DNA of 64,000 bases from Sphingomonas profundi (GTDB lineage: Bacteria > Pseudomonadota > Alphaproteobacteria > Sphingomonadales > Sphingomonadaceae), in the NCBI RefSeq assembly GCF_009739515.1, contig NZ_CP046535.1, forward strand, positions 186,001 to 250,000, read 5' to 3'. Shown one piece after another: positions 35,914 to 44,845 of this stretch. The translations under genes were made by a program, and so were the position numbers. Under the pieces are notes generated by a model, which saw nothing but the letters and a program-made list of their open reading frames with translations, was not told the DNA's origin and searched no databases. Every line of letters begins with the position of its first letter. The stretch's first letter is position 1.

Positions 35914-37473
35914 TCAGTTTCGCGGGCTTGTCACGGGGGTGCCGGCGGGCGGCGGGGCCGCTTTCGGCGCGGTGACGGGCGTCGTCACCGGCGGCGTGGT
36001 GGCGGGGTTCTTCGTGCCCTCGCGGGTGGCCTCCGGCGCCGGCGCGACGGCGGGCTGGGTGGAGGTGAGCCCCACGGTGCGGCTGGCGACCGGCTGCGGC
36101 CTGGGGTCGCTGTCCCAATCATTGATCCGGTGGCGGACGCGGCGATAGTTGATGTCCGGATCGTAGAGCGGCCCGCTGTCCAGCCCCAGGTCGCGCGCCT
36201 CGGCCTTGCCCATCGAGGCGAGCAGGGTGAAGCCGGCGACATAGGCGTCGCGCCGCGCCGAGACGAGCGTGACGCGGCTGTTGAGCAGTTCCTGCTCCGC
36301 GTTCAGCACGTCCAGCAGGTTGCGCGTGCCGACGCCCTGTTCGGCGCGGGTGCCCTCCAGCGCCAGCTCGTTGGCCGAGACGGCGACCTCGGACGAGCGG
36401 ATCACGTCCTCCGACGCGCGGAAGCGGGCGTAGGCGGTGCGGGTGTCTGCCACCACCGACCGCTCGGTGGCGGTGATGTTCTCCAGCGCCACGCTCTTGG
36501 CGGCCTGCGCCTGGCGGACGCGGGCGCCCGGCTCCCCGCCCTGGAACAGCGGCAGCGAGGCCTGCACGCCGGCGGTGGCCGTCTTGTCCCTCTGCACGAA
36601 CACCGCGCCGACGGACGAATTGCCAAGCGTGCCGAGATAGTCGGTATAATCGGCATTGGCGAAGGCGGAGATGCGCGGCAGGCGCAGGGAGCGGGCGACG
36701 CCGATGTCGTAATCGGCCGCCTTGCTCTGCTGGCGGACCGTCTCCAGCGCGGGGTTATTCTCCACGGCAATATCGACCGCGTCGTCCGGGTTCGGCGGGA
36801 AGGCGGGCAGCGGCGGCGGCGGCTCCAGATTCTCCGGGAACTTGCCGACGATGCGCAGGTAATTCTCGCGGCTCGCCTCCAGCTGCGCCTGCGCGCTCAC
36901 CAGCTGGCTGCGGGCGAGCTCCAGCCGCGCGTCGGACTGGGCGACATCGGTGCGCGTGAGATCGCCCACCTCGAAGCGATCGCGCGAGGCGCGGGCGTTC
37001 GTCTCCAGCACGCGCACGTTGCCGGCGTTCAGCTCGACGATCGACTGGTCGCGGATCACGTCCATATAGGCGGCGACGGTCTCGCTGAAGAGATTGGCCT
37101 CGGTGGAGCGCAGCTGGCCGCGCCCGGCATCCACGCGCGCATCGGCCGCCTTGATGCCGTTGCGCACCTGCCCGCCGCTGTAGACCGGCACCTGCAGGTT
37201 CACAGCGCCGCCGGCCGCACGCCGCGGGGCCGAGAAGCTGTTGGCGGAGCGCTTGAGGAACTCGTTGTAATTGCCCGTCGCGGCGAGGTCCGGCAGCCCC
37301 TGCGCGCGGGCGATGGCCGAGTTCTCGTCGACCGAGCGCAGGTTGGCGCGCGCGCCGAGCAGGGTGGGGTTGTTGCCGTAGACGCGGGCGAACGTCTCGC
37401 GCAGGGTATCGGCGCGGACCGGGCCGGCCGCGCCGGCGGCCAGCACCAGGCCGGCCAGCAATATGCGCCGCAT
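35914..37473 (-). CDS. tolC: TolC-family outer-membrane efflux protein
   Basis: TolC-type proteins form a trimeric outer-membrane and periplasmic channel for RND and type I export pumps. The 519-residue product has a signal peptide (LLAGLVLAAGAAGPVRA), then two repeated OEP halves (DTLRETFARVYGNNPTLL; AVDIAVENNPALETVRQQ) with long helical stretches. A low-complexity Pro/Thr tail makes up the last 60 residues. No pump genes are adjacent. It lies between pcm (14 bases upstream) and popZ, an arrangement that looks like an operon. Confidence 0.92.
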   Translation of the reverse strand: MRRILLAGLVLAAGAAGPVRADTLRETFARVYGNNPTLLGARANLRSVDENSAIARAQGLPDLAATGNYNEFLKRSANSFSAPRRAAGGAVNLQVPVYSGGQVRNGIKAADARVDAGRGQLRSTEANLFSETVAAYMDVIRDQSIVELNAGNVRVLETNARASRDRFEVGDLTRTDVAQSDARLELARSQLVSAQAQLEASRENYLRIVGKFPENLEPPPPLPAFPPNPDDAVDIAVENNPALETVRQQSKAADYDIGVARSLRLPRISAFANADYTDYLGTLGNSSVGAVFVQRDKTATAGVQASLPLFQGGEPGARVRQAQAAKSVALENITATERSVVADTRTAYARFRASEDVIRSSEVAVSANELALEGTRAEQGVGTRNLLDVLNAEQELLNSRVTLVSARRDAYVAGFTLLASMGKAEARDLGLDSGPLYDPDINYRRVRHRINDWDSDPRPQPVASRTVGLTSTQPAVAPAPEATREGTKNPATTPPVTTPVTAPKAAPPPAGTPVTSPRN

Positions 37474-37487
37474 CCGCCCGGCCCCGA

Positions 37488-38135
37488 TCAGAAGCTGAAC
37501 ACCGGCGGCCGGGCGAAACCGGGCAGCGGCACGCCGTCCACATCGGCGAAGGCCGCGGTGCCGAAGCCGCCACCGGCCTTGCGACCGATGACGAGCCGCG
37601 CGACGCCGCGATCCGCGAGGCCGGCGGCGAGCCGTCCGTCGGGCGCCAGCTGATCGATCAGCGCATCGGGAATGGCCTCGACCACGCCGTCGACGAGGAT
37701 CAGGTCGTACGGGCCGGCCGCGGCCCAGCCCTCGGCCAGCGGGCCGATCGCGCCGGTCACGTTCTCGGCCGGCGGGGCGGTGGCGATCGCCGGCAGCGCG
37801 GCATCCTCCTCCAGCGCGACGACCGATGCGACGAGCCGCGCCAGCAGGGCGGCCGCATAGCCGCTGGCCGCGCCGACCACCAGCGCGCGATCCGCGGGCC
37901 GGGGCGCCGTCGCGGTCAGCAGCCGGCCGGTCGCCATCGGCAGGTTGAGCGAGCGGCCGTCCGCCAGCGGCACCGGCCGATCGGTATAGGCGAAGGCCGC
38001 CTGCGCCGCGGGCACGAAGCGCTCGCGCGGCACCTCGCGCATCGCGGCGACCACGCGGGCATCGTTGACGGCCGTCGTGCGCAGCTGGCTCGCCACCATC
38101 GCCCGGCGCATCGATTCAAAGCTGTGATCGCTCAT
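37488..38135 (-). CDS. pcm: Protein-L-isoaspartate O-methyltransferase family protein
   Basis: The 215-residue product resembles Pcm, which methylates isoaspartyl residues to start their repair. It has MVASQLRTTAVNDARVVAAM, then VPRERFVP, and the SAM loop VVGAASGYAAALLARL, where the usual first Gly-rich motif (E.GTGSGY) is weaker (GAASGY). YDLILVDGVVE follows. The start is ATG 38135 with GAGG upstream; the longer open frame adds unrelated residues. It probably heads a pcm-tolC-popZ transcription unit. Confidence 0.88.
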   Translation of the reverse strand: MSDHSFESMRRAMVASQLRTTAVNDARVVAAMREVPRERFVPAAQAAFAYTDRPVPLADGRSLNLPMATGRLLTATAPRPADRALVVGAASGYAAALLARLVASVVALEEDAALPAIATAPPAENVTGAIGPLAEGWAAAGPYDLILVDGVVEAIPDALIDQLAPDGRLAAGLADRGVARLVIGRKAGGGFGTAAFADVDGVPLPGFARPPVFSF

Positions 38136-38272
38136 GGAACCCCTCATAATGCCACGACGTCCGGCCGTTCCGTCGCACAACTGTCTTAGCCATGCAATAC
38201 ACCATTTCCCGGCGTCCGCTTCTACCCGCTCGGACAGGCGGCGCAACCGGCGTTCGGCCTACCGACCTATAT

Positions 38273-38299
38273 CCGGGGTTTGACACCCGGGGTTTGACA
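38273..38299 (+). promoter_or_regulatory. Duplicated -35-like element upstream of tRNA-Cys
   Basis: The 13-mer CCGGGGTTTGACA occurs twice in tandem (38273-38285 and 38287-38299, period 14), each copy ending in the -35 consensus TTGACA. The second copy is 44 bases upstream of the tRNA and could be paired with a weak CAT-rich -10 near 38314-38322. The first copy has no plausible -10 at normal spacing. This may be the promoter of tRNA-Cys. Confidence 0.45.
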
Positions 38300-38342
38300 A
38301 GGCCGGCGAAACCCATCATCTGCGCGCCCTGCCACGCAGCGC

Positions 38343-38416
38343 GGCCCGATGGCGGAGTGGTTACGCAGAGGACTGCAAATCCTTGCACGCCGGTTCGATT
38401 CCGGCTCGGGCCTCCA
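38343..38416 (+). tRNA. tRNA-Cys (GCA)
   Basis: The acceptor stem is GGCCCGA/TCGGGCC, the anticodon loop is CTGCAAA (anticodon GCA) on the stem GAGGA/TCCTT, and the T-loop is GGTTCGATTCC. The discriminator T and CCA are encoded, total 74 bases. Confidence 0.97.
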
Positions 38417-38503
38417 GCGCAGCCGAAGATGGCGAACCTCCCTTCCCGGCAGGGAGTAGCGCGCCAAACGTCACCGAAGCCTTTACGATCGGCCGCTCTG
38501 CGG

Positions 38504-39244
38504 TCAGTCGGGGGTCGACGCCGGCAGGTGCAGATAGTCGCAGCTGAAATCGCCGACGCGGGCCAGATTGGCCCAGTTCGTCACCGTCACCGATCGCTGC
38601 GTGCGGCTGATCAGGCCCAGCTCCTCCAGCCTCTTCAGGGTGCGGTTGACGTGGATCGGCGTGAGGCCGAGCGCGTCTGCCAGCTGGTCCTGCGTCATCG
38701 GCAGTTCGTAGCACAGGCGATCGGCGAGGCCGGCCGCCTCCATCCGCAGGCCGAACTCGCACAGCAGGTGGGCCAGGCGGCTCAGCGCATCGCGCCGGCT
38801 GTTGCTGGCGATCCACTCCCGGAAGATCGATCCGTCGACGAGCGTGTCGTACCACATCGCCAGCCCCACATTGGGGAAGCGGAAGGCGACATCGACGATC
38901 GCCTCGCGCGGGATGAACGCCACGTCGATCTTCGTCAGCGCCTGCACCGAATGATCGGCGTGGCGCAGCAGCGAGTTCTGCAGATCGACGATATCCCCGC
39001 GCATGTGGATCGCTAGGATCGAGCGGCCGCCGCCATCGACGACCTTCTGGCGGAACGCCACGCCGGAGACGAGCAGGCAGGAGGTCGTCGTACTGTCGCC
39101 CTGCCGCACGATATAGCCGCCGGGGCGCAGCGTTTCCGCCCGGCACGGCAGCGCCAGTATGGCGTCGCGATCCGCCTCGTCGAGCGGCTTCCACTGCTGT
39201 AGCTTCTGCACCATCGGCAGGAGCAGGGGAGTGTCGCGCGTCAT
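38504..39244 (-). CDS. Crp/Fnr-family transcriptional regulator
   Basis: The 246-residue protein has an N-terminal cyclic-nucleotide-binding-like beta roll (LRPGGYIVRQGDS, LAIHMRGDIVDLQ), a dimer helix and a C-terminal winged helix with QLADALGLTPIHVNRTL. It lacks the cysteine cluster of Fnr, so it probably does not sense oxygen through Fe-S. This type is abundant in sphingomonads and often controls stress or respiration genes. ATG 39244 is preferred over GTG 39253. Its targets are unknown. Confidence 0.88.
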   Translation of the reverse strand: MTRDTPLLLPMVQKLQQWKPLDEADRDAILALPCRAETLRPGGYIVRQGDSTTTSCLLVSGVAFRQKVVDGGGRSILAIHMRGDIVDLQNSLLRHADHSVQALTKIDVAFIPREAIVDVAFRFPNVGLAMWYDTLVDGSIFREWIASNSRRDALSRLAHLLCEFGLRMEAAGLADRLCYELPMTQDQLADALGLTPIHVNRTLKRLEELGLISRTQRSVTVTNWANLARVGDFSCDYLHLPASTPD

Positions 39245-39328
39245 CGCCGCCACGCCGCCGGGCTCGTGGCGCTGGCGCCGGCGGGGCGTGCGGCGCGGCT
39301 TCGTCTCGATGGGGTCATCGCCGGATGG

Positions 39329-39586
39329 TCAGGACGCGATGGCAGGATCGGGCGATCGCGATGCGTCGATCGCCAGCGTGATGACCGTGAACAGCAGCGA
39401 TCCGCCGTCGTCCGTCACCTCCACACGCCACTGGCCGGCGTTCCACAATGTCTCGGGATTGCTCTGCAGCACCTCGCCGGCATAGCGGACCGCCATGAAC
39501 CGTGCCTCCTGCTCGTTTGCCAGATCGATGCCCTCGGGATCGCTCACCCGTTGACCGTTCACCGAACCGAAGTGGTAGCGTGGCAC
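39329..39586 (-). CDS. DUF6894-like small protein
   Basis: This 85-residue protein opens with MPRYHFGSVNGQ and has DPEGIDLANEQEARFMAVRY and VEVTDDGGSLLFTV, the layout of the small alphaproteobacterial DUF6894 family of unknown function. The start is GTG 39586, with GGAGG nine bases upstream. It lies between two other small or regulatory genes on the same strand. Confidence 0.7.
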   Translation of the reverse strand: MPRYHFGSVNGQRVSDPEGIDLANEQEARFMAVRYAGEVLQSNPETLWNAGQWRVEVTDDGGSLLFTVITLAIDASRSPDPAIAS

Positions 39587-39690
39587 CTCGGCATTCCTCC
39601 CGACCCACCTGCAGCATACGCGCCCGCCCGATCGAAGTTCCCAGTTTCGCCCCCAACCGCCGGACGCGCGGACGATCGCGCGCCGTGCGA

Positions 39691-39933
39691 TCAGGAGAGG
39701 CTGCGAACGGGGCCGATCGCCTCCACCCAGATCAGGCTGGCGCCGTAGCGACGGCCCGTGATCTCGACATCCTCGTCCAGCAGGTGCAGCGGTATCGGAT
39801 CGAGTTCCAGCCAGACGTCGGCATCCGCCCCGTGGAGGGCGAAGGCGCCTTCCTTGGCGATGAAGCGGCCGGTGGCGCGGCAGCGTGCCGCGCCGGTCTC
39901 GGCCGCCGGGGGTGGAGCGCGCTCGTCAGGCAT
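39691..39933 (-). CDS. Small hypothetical protein, DUF5818-like
   Basis: The 80-residue product has GRFIAKEGAFALHGADADVW followed by LDEDVEITGRRYGASLIWVE, a small beta-rich pattern similar to DUF5818 proteins of sphingomonads. No signal peptide or membrane helix is seen. Codon use is normal for the region, so I take it as a real gene. The function is unknown. Confidence 0.6.
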   Translation of the reverse strand: MPDERAPPPAAETGAARCRATGRFIAKEGAFALHGADADVWLELDPIPLHLLDEDVEITGRRYGASLIWVEAIGPVRSLS

Positions 39934-40107
39934 AGGTGGACCTCCCGCCGGTGAGCCTCAGGTACGTCCTCTCCGCCGCCAGCCTAACCGTTCGATGCGC
40001 CCTTGCAATCGCCTTTCACCGGCGAGTCGCCAATCCGCCGGGGCCGCGTCATTCGCGGTTCAGCTTCGTTCATCGAGGAGGCGGGCGGTTCAGGCGGGAG
40101 GATGAGG

Positions 40108-40569
40108 ATGCGGCTCGGTTCATGTCTTGCAGGCGCGCTGGCGGTGCTGGCGCTGGCACAGGCGGCGGGTGCGGCGCCGCAGAAGCCCAAGCGCGCGGCG
40201 GGCGACGTGACGCGCGCGCAGATGGTCGCCGAGGTGAAGCAGGTGTTCGATCGCGCGGATACGAACAAGGACGGCTTCATGAGCCGCGCCGAATTCCGCG
40301 TGCGGATGGGTGCGGTGCTGAACCGCACGCCGCCCGGCACCGCCGGCGCGCCGACGAAGGAGGAGGCGCAGCGGATGCTGGATGCGGCCGACGCCGCCTT
40401 CACCGCGGTGGACAGCAATCGCGACGGCAAGCTCAGCCGGGCGGAGGCGAGCCAGCGCCCGCTCGCCGCCTTTGACGCGATGGACCGCAACCATGACGGC
40501 GTGCTGAGCCTGGCCGAGAAGCAGGCCGCGCACGGGCGCCGCGCCGCGCCCGTCGCCGCGCCGCGCTGA
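40108..40569 (+). CDS. Secreted EF-hand protein
   Basis: The 153-residue product starts with a signal peptide (LGSCLAGALAVLALAQAAGA) and contains three EF-hand calcium loops: DTNKDGFMSRAEF, DSNRDGKLSRAE and DRNHDGVLSLAE. It is predicted to be a periplasmic or outer-face calcium-binding protein. GGGAGG at 40096-40101 is spaced for ATG 40108 rather than ATG 40102. It converges with rplI across a strong hairpin. Confidence 0.85.
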   Translation: MRLGSCLAGALAVLALAQAAGAAPQKPKRAAGDVTRAQMVAEVKQVFDRADTNKDGFMSRAEFRVRMGAVLNRTPPGTAGAPTKEEAQRMLDAADAAFTAVDSNRDGKLSRAEASQRPLAAFDAMDRNHDGVLSLAEKQAAHGRRAAPVAAPR

Positions 40570-40575
40570 CGGCAA

Positions 40576-40605
40576 GAGGCCGCCCGGATCGCTCCGGACG
40601 GCCTC
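40576..40605. terminator. Bidirectional terminator between the EF-hand gene and rplI
   Basis: A 13-bp stem, GAGGCCGCCCGGA at 40576-40588 with TCCGGACGGCCTC at 40593-40605 (one G-T-type mismatch), has the 4-base loop TCGC. It lies between convergent stops at 40569 and 40638. It has no long T-tract. Confidence 0.7.
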
Positions 40606-40637
40606 TCGTGAACCGGCGAGGCGGCTCGGCGAAGGGC

Positions 40638-41225
40638 TCAGCCCTGCGCTTCGTCCTCGCGGTCGGTGGCGATCTCGCCGGGCTCGGCGTTGGGATCGTA
40701 ATCCTCGGTGAAGCCCGATTCCTCGCGCTCGAACATCGAGGCGGCGACATCGACGCCCTGCGCCTGGAGATCGGCCTCTTCCGGCGAGCGGGCGACGTTG
40801 ATCTTGATTGTCACCGACACTTCCGGATGCAGCTGCACCTTCACCTCGTGCAGGCCGATATTCTTGATCGGCCGATCGAGCACGATCTGGCTCTTGGCGA
40901 GCCTGGTGCCGTCCGCCTCCAGCGCCTCGACGAGGTCGCGGGTGGAGACGGAGCCGTAGAGCGCGCCGACGTTGGACGCCTGGCGGATCAGGGTCAGGCT
41001 CTTGCCGTCCACGTCCTTGGAGGCGACCTGCGCCTCCGCCTTGCGGTTGGCGTTGTCGGCCTCGATCTGGGCGCGGTTGGCCTCGAACACCTTCTTGTTG
41101 GCGGCGTTCGCGCGCAGCGCCTTCTTGCGCGGCAGCAGGTAGTTGCGGGCGAAGCCGTTCTTGACCGAAACGACATCACCGATGGCGCCGAGCTTCTCGA
41201 CGCGCTCGAGCAGGATCACGTCCAT
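40638..41225 (-). CDS. rplI: 50S ribosomal protein L9
   Basis: L9 binds 23S rRNA domain V and supports translation fidelity. The 195-residue protein has the N-terminal domain MDVILLERVEKLGAIGDVVS with KNGFARNYLLPRKKALRA, the central helix and the C-terminal RNA-binding domain (LHEVKVQLHPEVSVTIKI). An acidic tail of about 40 residues (EDYDPNAEPGEIATD) extends past the usual length of 150, common in sphingomonads. It is last in rpsF-rpsR-rplI, 12 bases after rpsR. Confidence 0.97.
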   Translation of the reverse strand: MDVILLERVEKLGAIGDVVSVKNGFARNYLLPRKKALRANAANKKVFEANRAQIEADNANRKAEAQVASKDVDGKSLTLIRQASNVGALYGSVSTRDLVEALEADGTRLAKSQIVLDRPIKNIGLHEVKVQLHPEVSVTIKINVARSPEEADLQAQGVDVAASMFEREESGFTEDYDPNAEPGEIATDREDEAQG

Positions 41226-41237
41226 GATCTGCGCTCC

Positions 41238-41462
41238 TTACTTGACGATGTACGGAAGCAGCCCGATGTGCCGGGCGCGCTTGATCGCCTGGGCGAGCTC
41301 GCGCTGCTTCTTGGCCGAAACGGCGGTAATGCGGCTGGGGACGATCTTGCCCCGCTCGGACACGAAGCCCTGCAGCAGGCGCACGTCCTTATAGTCGATG
41401 CGGGGCGCGTCCTTCGCGGAGAAGGGGCAGCTCTTGCGGCGACGGAAGAATGGGCGGGCCAT
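41238..41462 (-). CDS. rpsR: 30S ribosomal protein S18
   Basis: This 74-residue protein contains [20 protein letters not shown] and the conserved core [20 protein letters not shown] and [12 protein letters not shown]18 pairs with S6 on the platform of the 30S subunit. It sits 15 bases after rpsF and 12 before rplI in the standard order. Confidence 0.98.
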   Translation of the reverse strand: MARPFFRRRKSCPFSAKDAPRIDYKDVRLLQGFVSERGKIVPSRITAVSAKKQRELAQAIKRARHIGLLPYIVK

Positions 41463-41477
41463 AGTCTCTTATCTCCT

Positions 41478-41939
41478 TCAGGCCGCGCGGTCGTCGCGGG
41501 GGCGATCCTCGCGCGGGCCACGATCCTCGCGCGGGCCGCGGTCGCCGCGGTCGCGGTCGCCGCCACGGCCGCCGCCCGGGCCGCCGCGGCGGTCGCCACG
41601 GTCGCGCTCGCTGCGCTCGTTGCGGCGCATCATCGCCGACGGGCCGGCCTCATGCTCGTCCACGCGGACGGTCATGTAGCGGATCACGTCCTCGTTGATC
41701 GCGGTCTGGCGCTCCAGCTCGGCGACGACACCGGCCGGCGCGTCGATCTCGAGCATCACGTAATGCGCCTTGCGGTTCTTCTGGATGCGATAGGCGAGGC
41801 CGCGCAGGCCCCAGGTCTCGGTCTTGACGACCCGGCCATTGCCTTCGTTGACGATGTTGGTGGCGGCTTCCGCCAGCGCATCGACCTGGGCCTGTGCCAG
41901 ATCCTGACGCGCGAGAAACACATGCTCGTAGAGAGCCAT
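41478..41939 (-). CDS. rpsF: 30S ribosomal protein S6, long arginine-rich tail
   Basis: S6 binds S18 and 16S rRNA on the 30S platform. Start ATG 41939 gives [20 protein letters not shown]; the longer open frame above it is not conserved. The core ends near residue 105 ([15 protein letters not shown]). A tail of about 48 residues follows, built from RGD/GPRED repeats ([15 protein letters not shown]) and much longer than the short tail of E. coli S6. It heads rpsF-rpsR-rplI. Confidence 0.97.
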   Translation of the reverse strand: MALYEHVFLARQDLAQAQVDALAEAATNIVNEGNGRVVKTETWGLRGLAYRIQKNRKAHYVMLEIDAPAGVVAELERQTAINEDVIRYMTVRVDEHEAGPSAMMRRNERSERDRGDRRGGPGGGRGGDRDRGDRGPREDRGPREDRPRDDRAA

Positions 41940-42058
41940 GCTCACGTCCTTCCTTGTGCCGATCGCTGACGCCGCCCCGTGCGGTCGCCCCTCCGGCTTG
42001 CTTCGAAGCGGCGGGGCATAGAGAGGTGCGCGCAGAAAGACAAGGACACATCGATCAA

Positions 42059-42172
42059 CCCCGCTCATCCTGAGTAGCGACTGAGCGAAGGCGAAGGCGC
42101 GTATCGAAGGACGATGGCGATCCTTCGAGACGGGCCTTCGCCGTGCTCAGTCCCTCCTCAGGATGAGCGGGG
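42059..42172. repeat. 114-bp imperfect palindromic repeat upstream of rpsF
   Basis: The left arm begins CCCCGCTCATCCTGAG at 42059 and the right arm ends CTCAGGATGAGCGGGG at 42172. About 52 bases of each arm pair with a few mismatches, including CGAAGGCGAAGG with CCTTCGCC and ATCGAAGGA with TCCTTCGAGA. This is the TCATCCTGAG...GAAGG type of repeat, common between genes in alphaproteobacteria. It lies 120 bases before rpsF and 27 bases past the upstream gene. Confidence 0.8.
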
Positions 42173-42198
42173 GAGGGACAGGCCGGAGCCTGAGGCCG

Positions 42199-42789
42199 CT
42201 ACCGCACCACCACCGCCTCGTTGCGCCACGGCGTCACCGGCGCGGTCTTGTCCTGGAAGGCCTCGGGCAGTTCCTCGGTCATGTCCATCACCGCGCCCAG
42301 CCGGCCGAAGCCGACGCAGAAGGCCACCCAGCTCGCCAGCTCGACGATCTGGCCCTCGTCGAAGTGTCGCCGCAAGTCGGCGAACAGCGCGTCGCCGATC
42401 GAGAGATGGTCGGTGGCGAACCTGTCGGCGTAGCGTAGCGCCACCTTCTCCGCGTCGGTGAGGTCGGGCGCCTCCATCGGCTTCTCCAGCGAGCAGACGA
42501 GGGTTTCGTCCACCCCGTCCTCCTGCGCGTCGCGGTAGCGGATCGCCATGCAGCTGCGGCACTGGTTGTGGAAGGCGATGCGCAGGCGGACGAGCTCGAT
42601 CAGCCGCTCCGGCAGGGTGCGATCGGCCTTGATGCCGGCGCCGAGCGCGATCAGCCCCTTGGCGATGGCCGGGCGGTGCGCGAACATGCGCATCGTGCCC
42701 TGTTCCAGCGGCGTCGCCTCGTCGGCGCGGAACATCGCTCTCAGTTCCGGATCCCAGTCGGCGGCGTCGATCTTCGCGATGCGGCTCAT
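42199..42789 (-). CDS. Carboxymuconolactone decarboxylase family protein (AhpD-like)
   Basis: The 196-residue helical protein has the motif FHNQCRSCMAIRYRDAQ with a CxxC pair at about 78-81 and the following His missing compared with AhpD (E..CxxCxxxH). It may act as a peroxidase/reductase helper or in another role in this broad family. RFATDHLSIGDALFADLRRH and ELASWVAFCVGFGRLG complete the fold. It is on the rpsF strand but separated from it by the palindromic repeat. Confidence 0.82.
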   Translation of the reverse strand: MSRIAKIDAADWDPELRAMFRADEATPLEQGTMRMFAHRPAIAKGLIALGAGIKADRTLPERLIELVRLRIAFHNQCRSCMAIRYRDAQEDGVDETLVCSLEKPMEAPDLTDAEKVALRYADRFATDHLSIGDALFADLRRHFDEGQIVELASWVAFCVGFGRLGAVMDMTEELPEAFQDKTAPVTPWRNEAVVVR

Positions 42790-42877
42790 GGCTCTCTCCT
42801 CGTTCTCGGCCGGGTTGGTGGCACCGATCGGCGGCCGCGTCTGCTGCGCTTTGGGCGAGGGCCGGGGCGATACCGCC

Positions 42878-44845
42878 CTACCGCCGCGGCAGCAGCAGCC
42901 GGTCGAGCGGCGCCTCGCCCTGCGCCACCTTCTCCAGCCGGGGATAGAGCAGGCCGCCCTTGTACGGGATGGATACCGTCACGTAGCGGTCGCCGCGCTT
43001 GACGAGCAGCTCGATCGGCCTGGCCGACTTCGCCGCGTCGGTGATCGCCGTCTTCAAGGCGCCGCCGTCGTCCGCATCGTAGGCGCGGCCATCGACGGCG
43101 AGGAGCGTGCTGCTGGCGGTGATGCCGGCGGCGAAGGCCGGGCTGTCCCAGATCACCTGCGTCACCTCGCCGCTCTTGTTCAGGACGAGCCCAAGCGAGT
43201 AGCTGAAGTCGACGATCTTGCGCGCCGTCTCCTCCGATTTCCAGTAGGCGGTCGGCTCTGCGGTGTAGACCAGGCGGTAGCCGCCGCGCGCGATCCAGTC
43301 GAGCGGGGCGGCCCTGGCGACATCGTCCACCCGCGTCTTCAGAAAGCCGGCCCAGTCGAACGGGGCGACGCCGTTCAGCGTCTGCACCACGGTGTCGAGA
43401 TCGTAGGTGGAGACGCCCCAGTCGCGATCGCCGGGGCCGAAGAAGGCGCGGGCGAAATCGTCGAGCGACTTGCGGCCGCCGGTCAGCTCGCGGATCTTCA
43501 TGTCCGCGTCCAGCCACAGCAGCAGGCCCTCATTGTAATAATCCTCCGATCGTTGCCAGCTGAGCCACGGCTGCGGCCGCCTGGCCGACATGATCGGATC
43601 GTTGGTGGTATCGGCCAGCGGCCGCCACTGGCGGCCGGGCCGCTTCTCGTGCAGCGCCGCGATCATCGCGTAGGCGGCGAGCGTATCCTCCTTCGAGACA
43701 ATGCCGGAGCGGGCGCCCAGCACATAGCCCCAATATTGCGTCTGCCCTTCGTACACCCACAGCAGCGAATTGCGCATCGGCATCGAGAAATCGGGCGTGA
43801 ACAGGTCCGCGCCACGGCGATACTTGCCGTCCCAGCTGTGGGTATATTCGTGCGGCAGCAGGTTGTGGCGGCCGGCATTGGCATCCCACTTGGTGAAATA
43901 GCCGGGCACGACGCCGTTCTCGCTGGATCGGTGATGCTCCAGGCCGATGCCGCCCTGCCGCTCGCTGATGGCCAGCAGGAAATCATAGTGGTCGTAATGC
44001 TGCGATCCGAACAGCTTCACCGCCTGCCGCACCAGCTCGCGATGCTTCTCGATCTGGTCCGGCGTGGCGGCGAGTTCGCCGGGCGTGTCGGCGACGATGT
44101 TGAGGCGGACGCCGGGGGCGAGCTGTTCCTGGCGGAAGAAGCGGCCGGCGAACATCGGCGAATCGACGAGATCGTCGAAGTCGATCGTCTTGAACGCCAC
44201 GGTGCCGGTCGCGGCCGGGTCGCGCGGTTCCAGCGCGGTGCCGTAGCGCCAGCCGGCGGGCAGGATGGCGGTGGCGTCCACCGGTATGCCGCGGGTGAAG
44301 TAGCCCGCCGGGTAGAAGGCGACGAGGTTCCACTGCAGGTTCAGCATGTCCGGCGTGGCGACGATGCGGCCCTGGGCGGCGCTGGTGGGCGACAGATACT
44401 GGAACTCCGCCATCACCTCGGTCGCGCCGGCCGGCACGTCCAGGTGGATGGCGTAGACGTTCACCGGATCGCGCCGCCACGCGATCGTCGCGCCCCCGGC
44501 GGTGAAGCGGAAGCCGGCGACGTCGTCGATCGGGCCGCGCGGGGCGTGGTTGCCGGGCAGCCACTCGGGATAGAGCAGGGTCAGGCGGGTGGTGCCGGCG
44601 GCGACGGGGATCACCTCCTTCACCCGGAAGATGCCGCGCGCGGTGTCGGTGGCGTCCACCGTCAGCCGGATCGTGCCGGGATAGGGCATGTCGCGCGCGG
44701 GCGGGATGGTGGCGGGCAGGGCGGTCGGCTGCGGCGCGCTCTGCGGCACCGGCTGGGCGAGCGCCGGCGCGGCGGTGGCGAGCAGGGCGGCGGACAGCGC
44801 CGTGGCGAGGGCCGTGGACAGGGCGGAAAGCGGGGCTGGGCGCAT
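42878..44845 (-). CDS. M61-family metallopeptidase with PDZ domain
   Basis: M61 peptidases (glycyl-aminopeptidase-like) are periplasmic zinc enzymes. From ATG 44845 the 655-residue product has a signal peptide (LATALSAALLATAAPALA), the N-terminal beta domain, the zinc motif HEYTHSW near residue 333 with the catalytic Glu, a third ligand expected in NSLLWVYEGQTQYW, and a C-terminal PDZ domain (SLGLVLNKSGEVTQVIWDSP). ATG 44905 is open but would put 20 extra charged residues before the signal peptide. No neighbour hints at a substrate. Confidence 0.9.
   Translation of the reverse strand: MRPAPLSALSTALATALSAALLATAAPALAQPVPQSAPQPTALPATIPPARDMPYPGTIRLTVDATDTARGIFRVKEVIPVAAGTTRLTLLYPEWLPGNHAPRGPIDDVAGFRFTAGGATIAWRRDPVNVYAIHLDVPAGATEVMAEFQYLSPTSAAQGRIVATPDMLNLQWNLVAFYPAGYFTRGIPVDATAILPAGWRYGTALEPRDPAATGTVAFKTIDFDDLVDSPMFAGRFFRQEQLAPGVRLNIVADTPGELAATPDQIEKHRELVRQAVKLFGSQHYDHYDFLLAISERQGGIGLEHHRSSENGVVPGYFTKWDANAGRHNLLPHEYTHSWDGKYRRGADLFTPDFSMPMRNSLLWVYEGQTQYWGYVLGARSGIVSKEDTLAAYAMIAALHEKRPGRQWRPLADTTNDPIMSARRPQPWLSWQRSEDYYNEGLLLWLDADMKIRELTGGRKSLDDFARAFFGPGDRDWGVSTYDLDTVVQTLNGVAPFDWAGFLKTRVDDVARAAPLDWIARGGYRLVYTAEPTAYWKSEETARKIVDFSYSLGLVLNKSGEVTQVIWDSPAFAAGITASSTLLAVDGRAYDADDGGALKTAITDAAKSARPIELLVKRGDRYVTVSIPYKGGLLYPRLEKVAQGEAPLDRLLLPRR

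Noticed and set aside
41478-41580. Tandem repeats in the rpsF 3' end as a CRISPR-like array
   Set aside because: The repeats are short, coding, continuous with the S6 frame and have no spacers.
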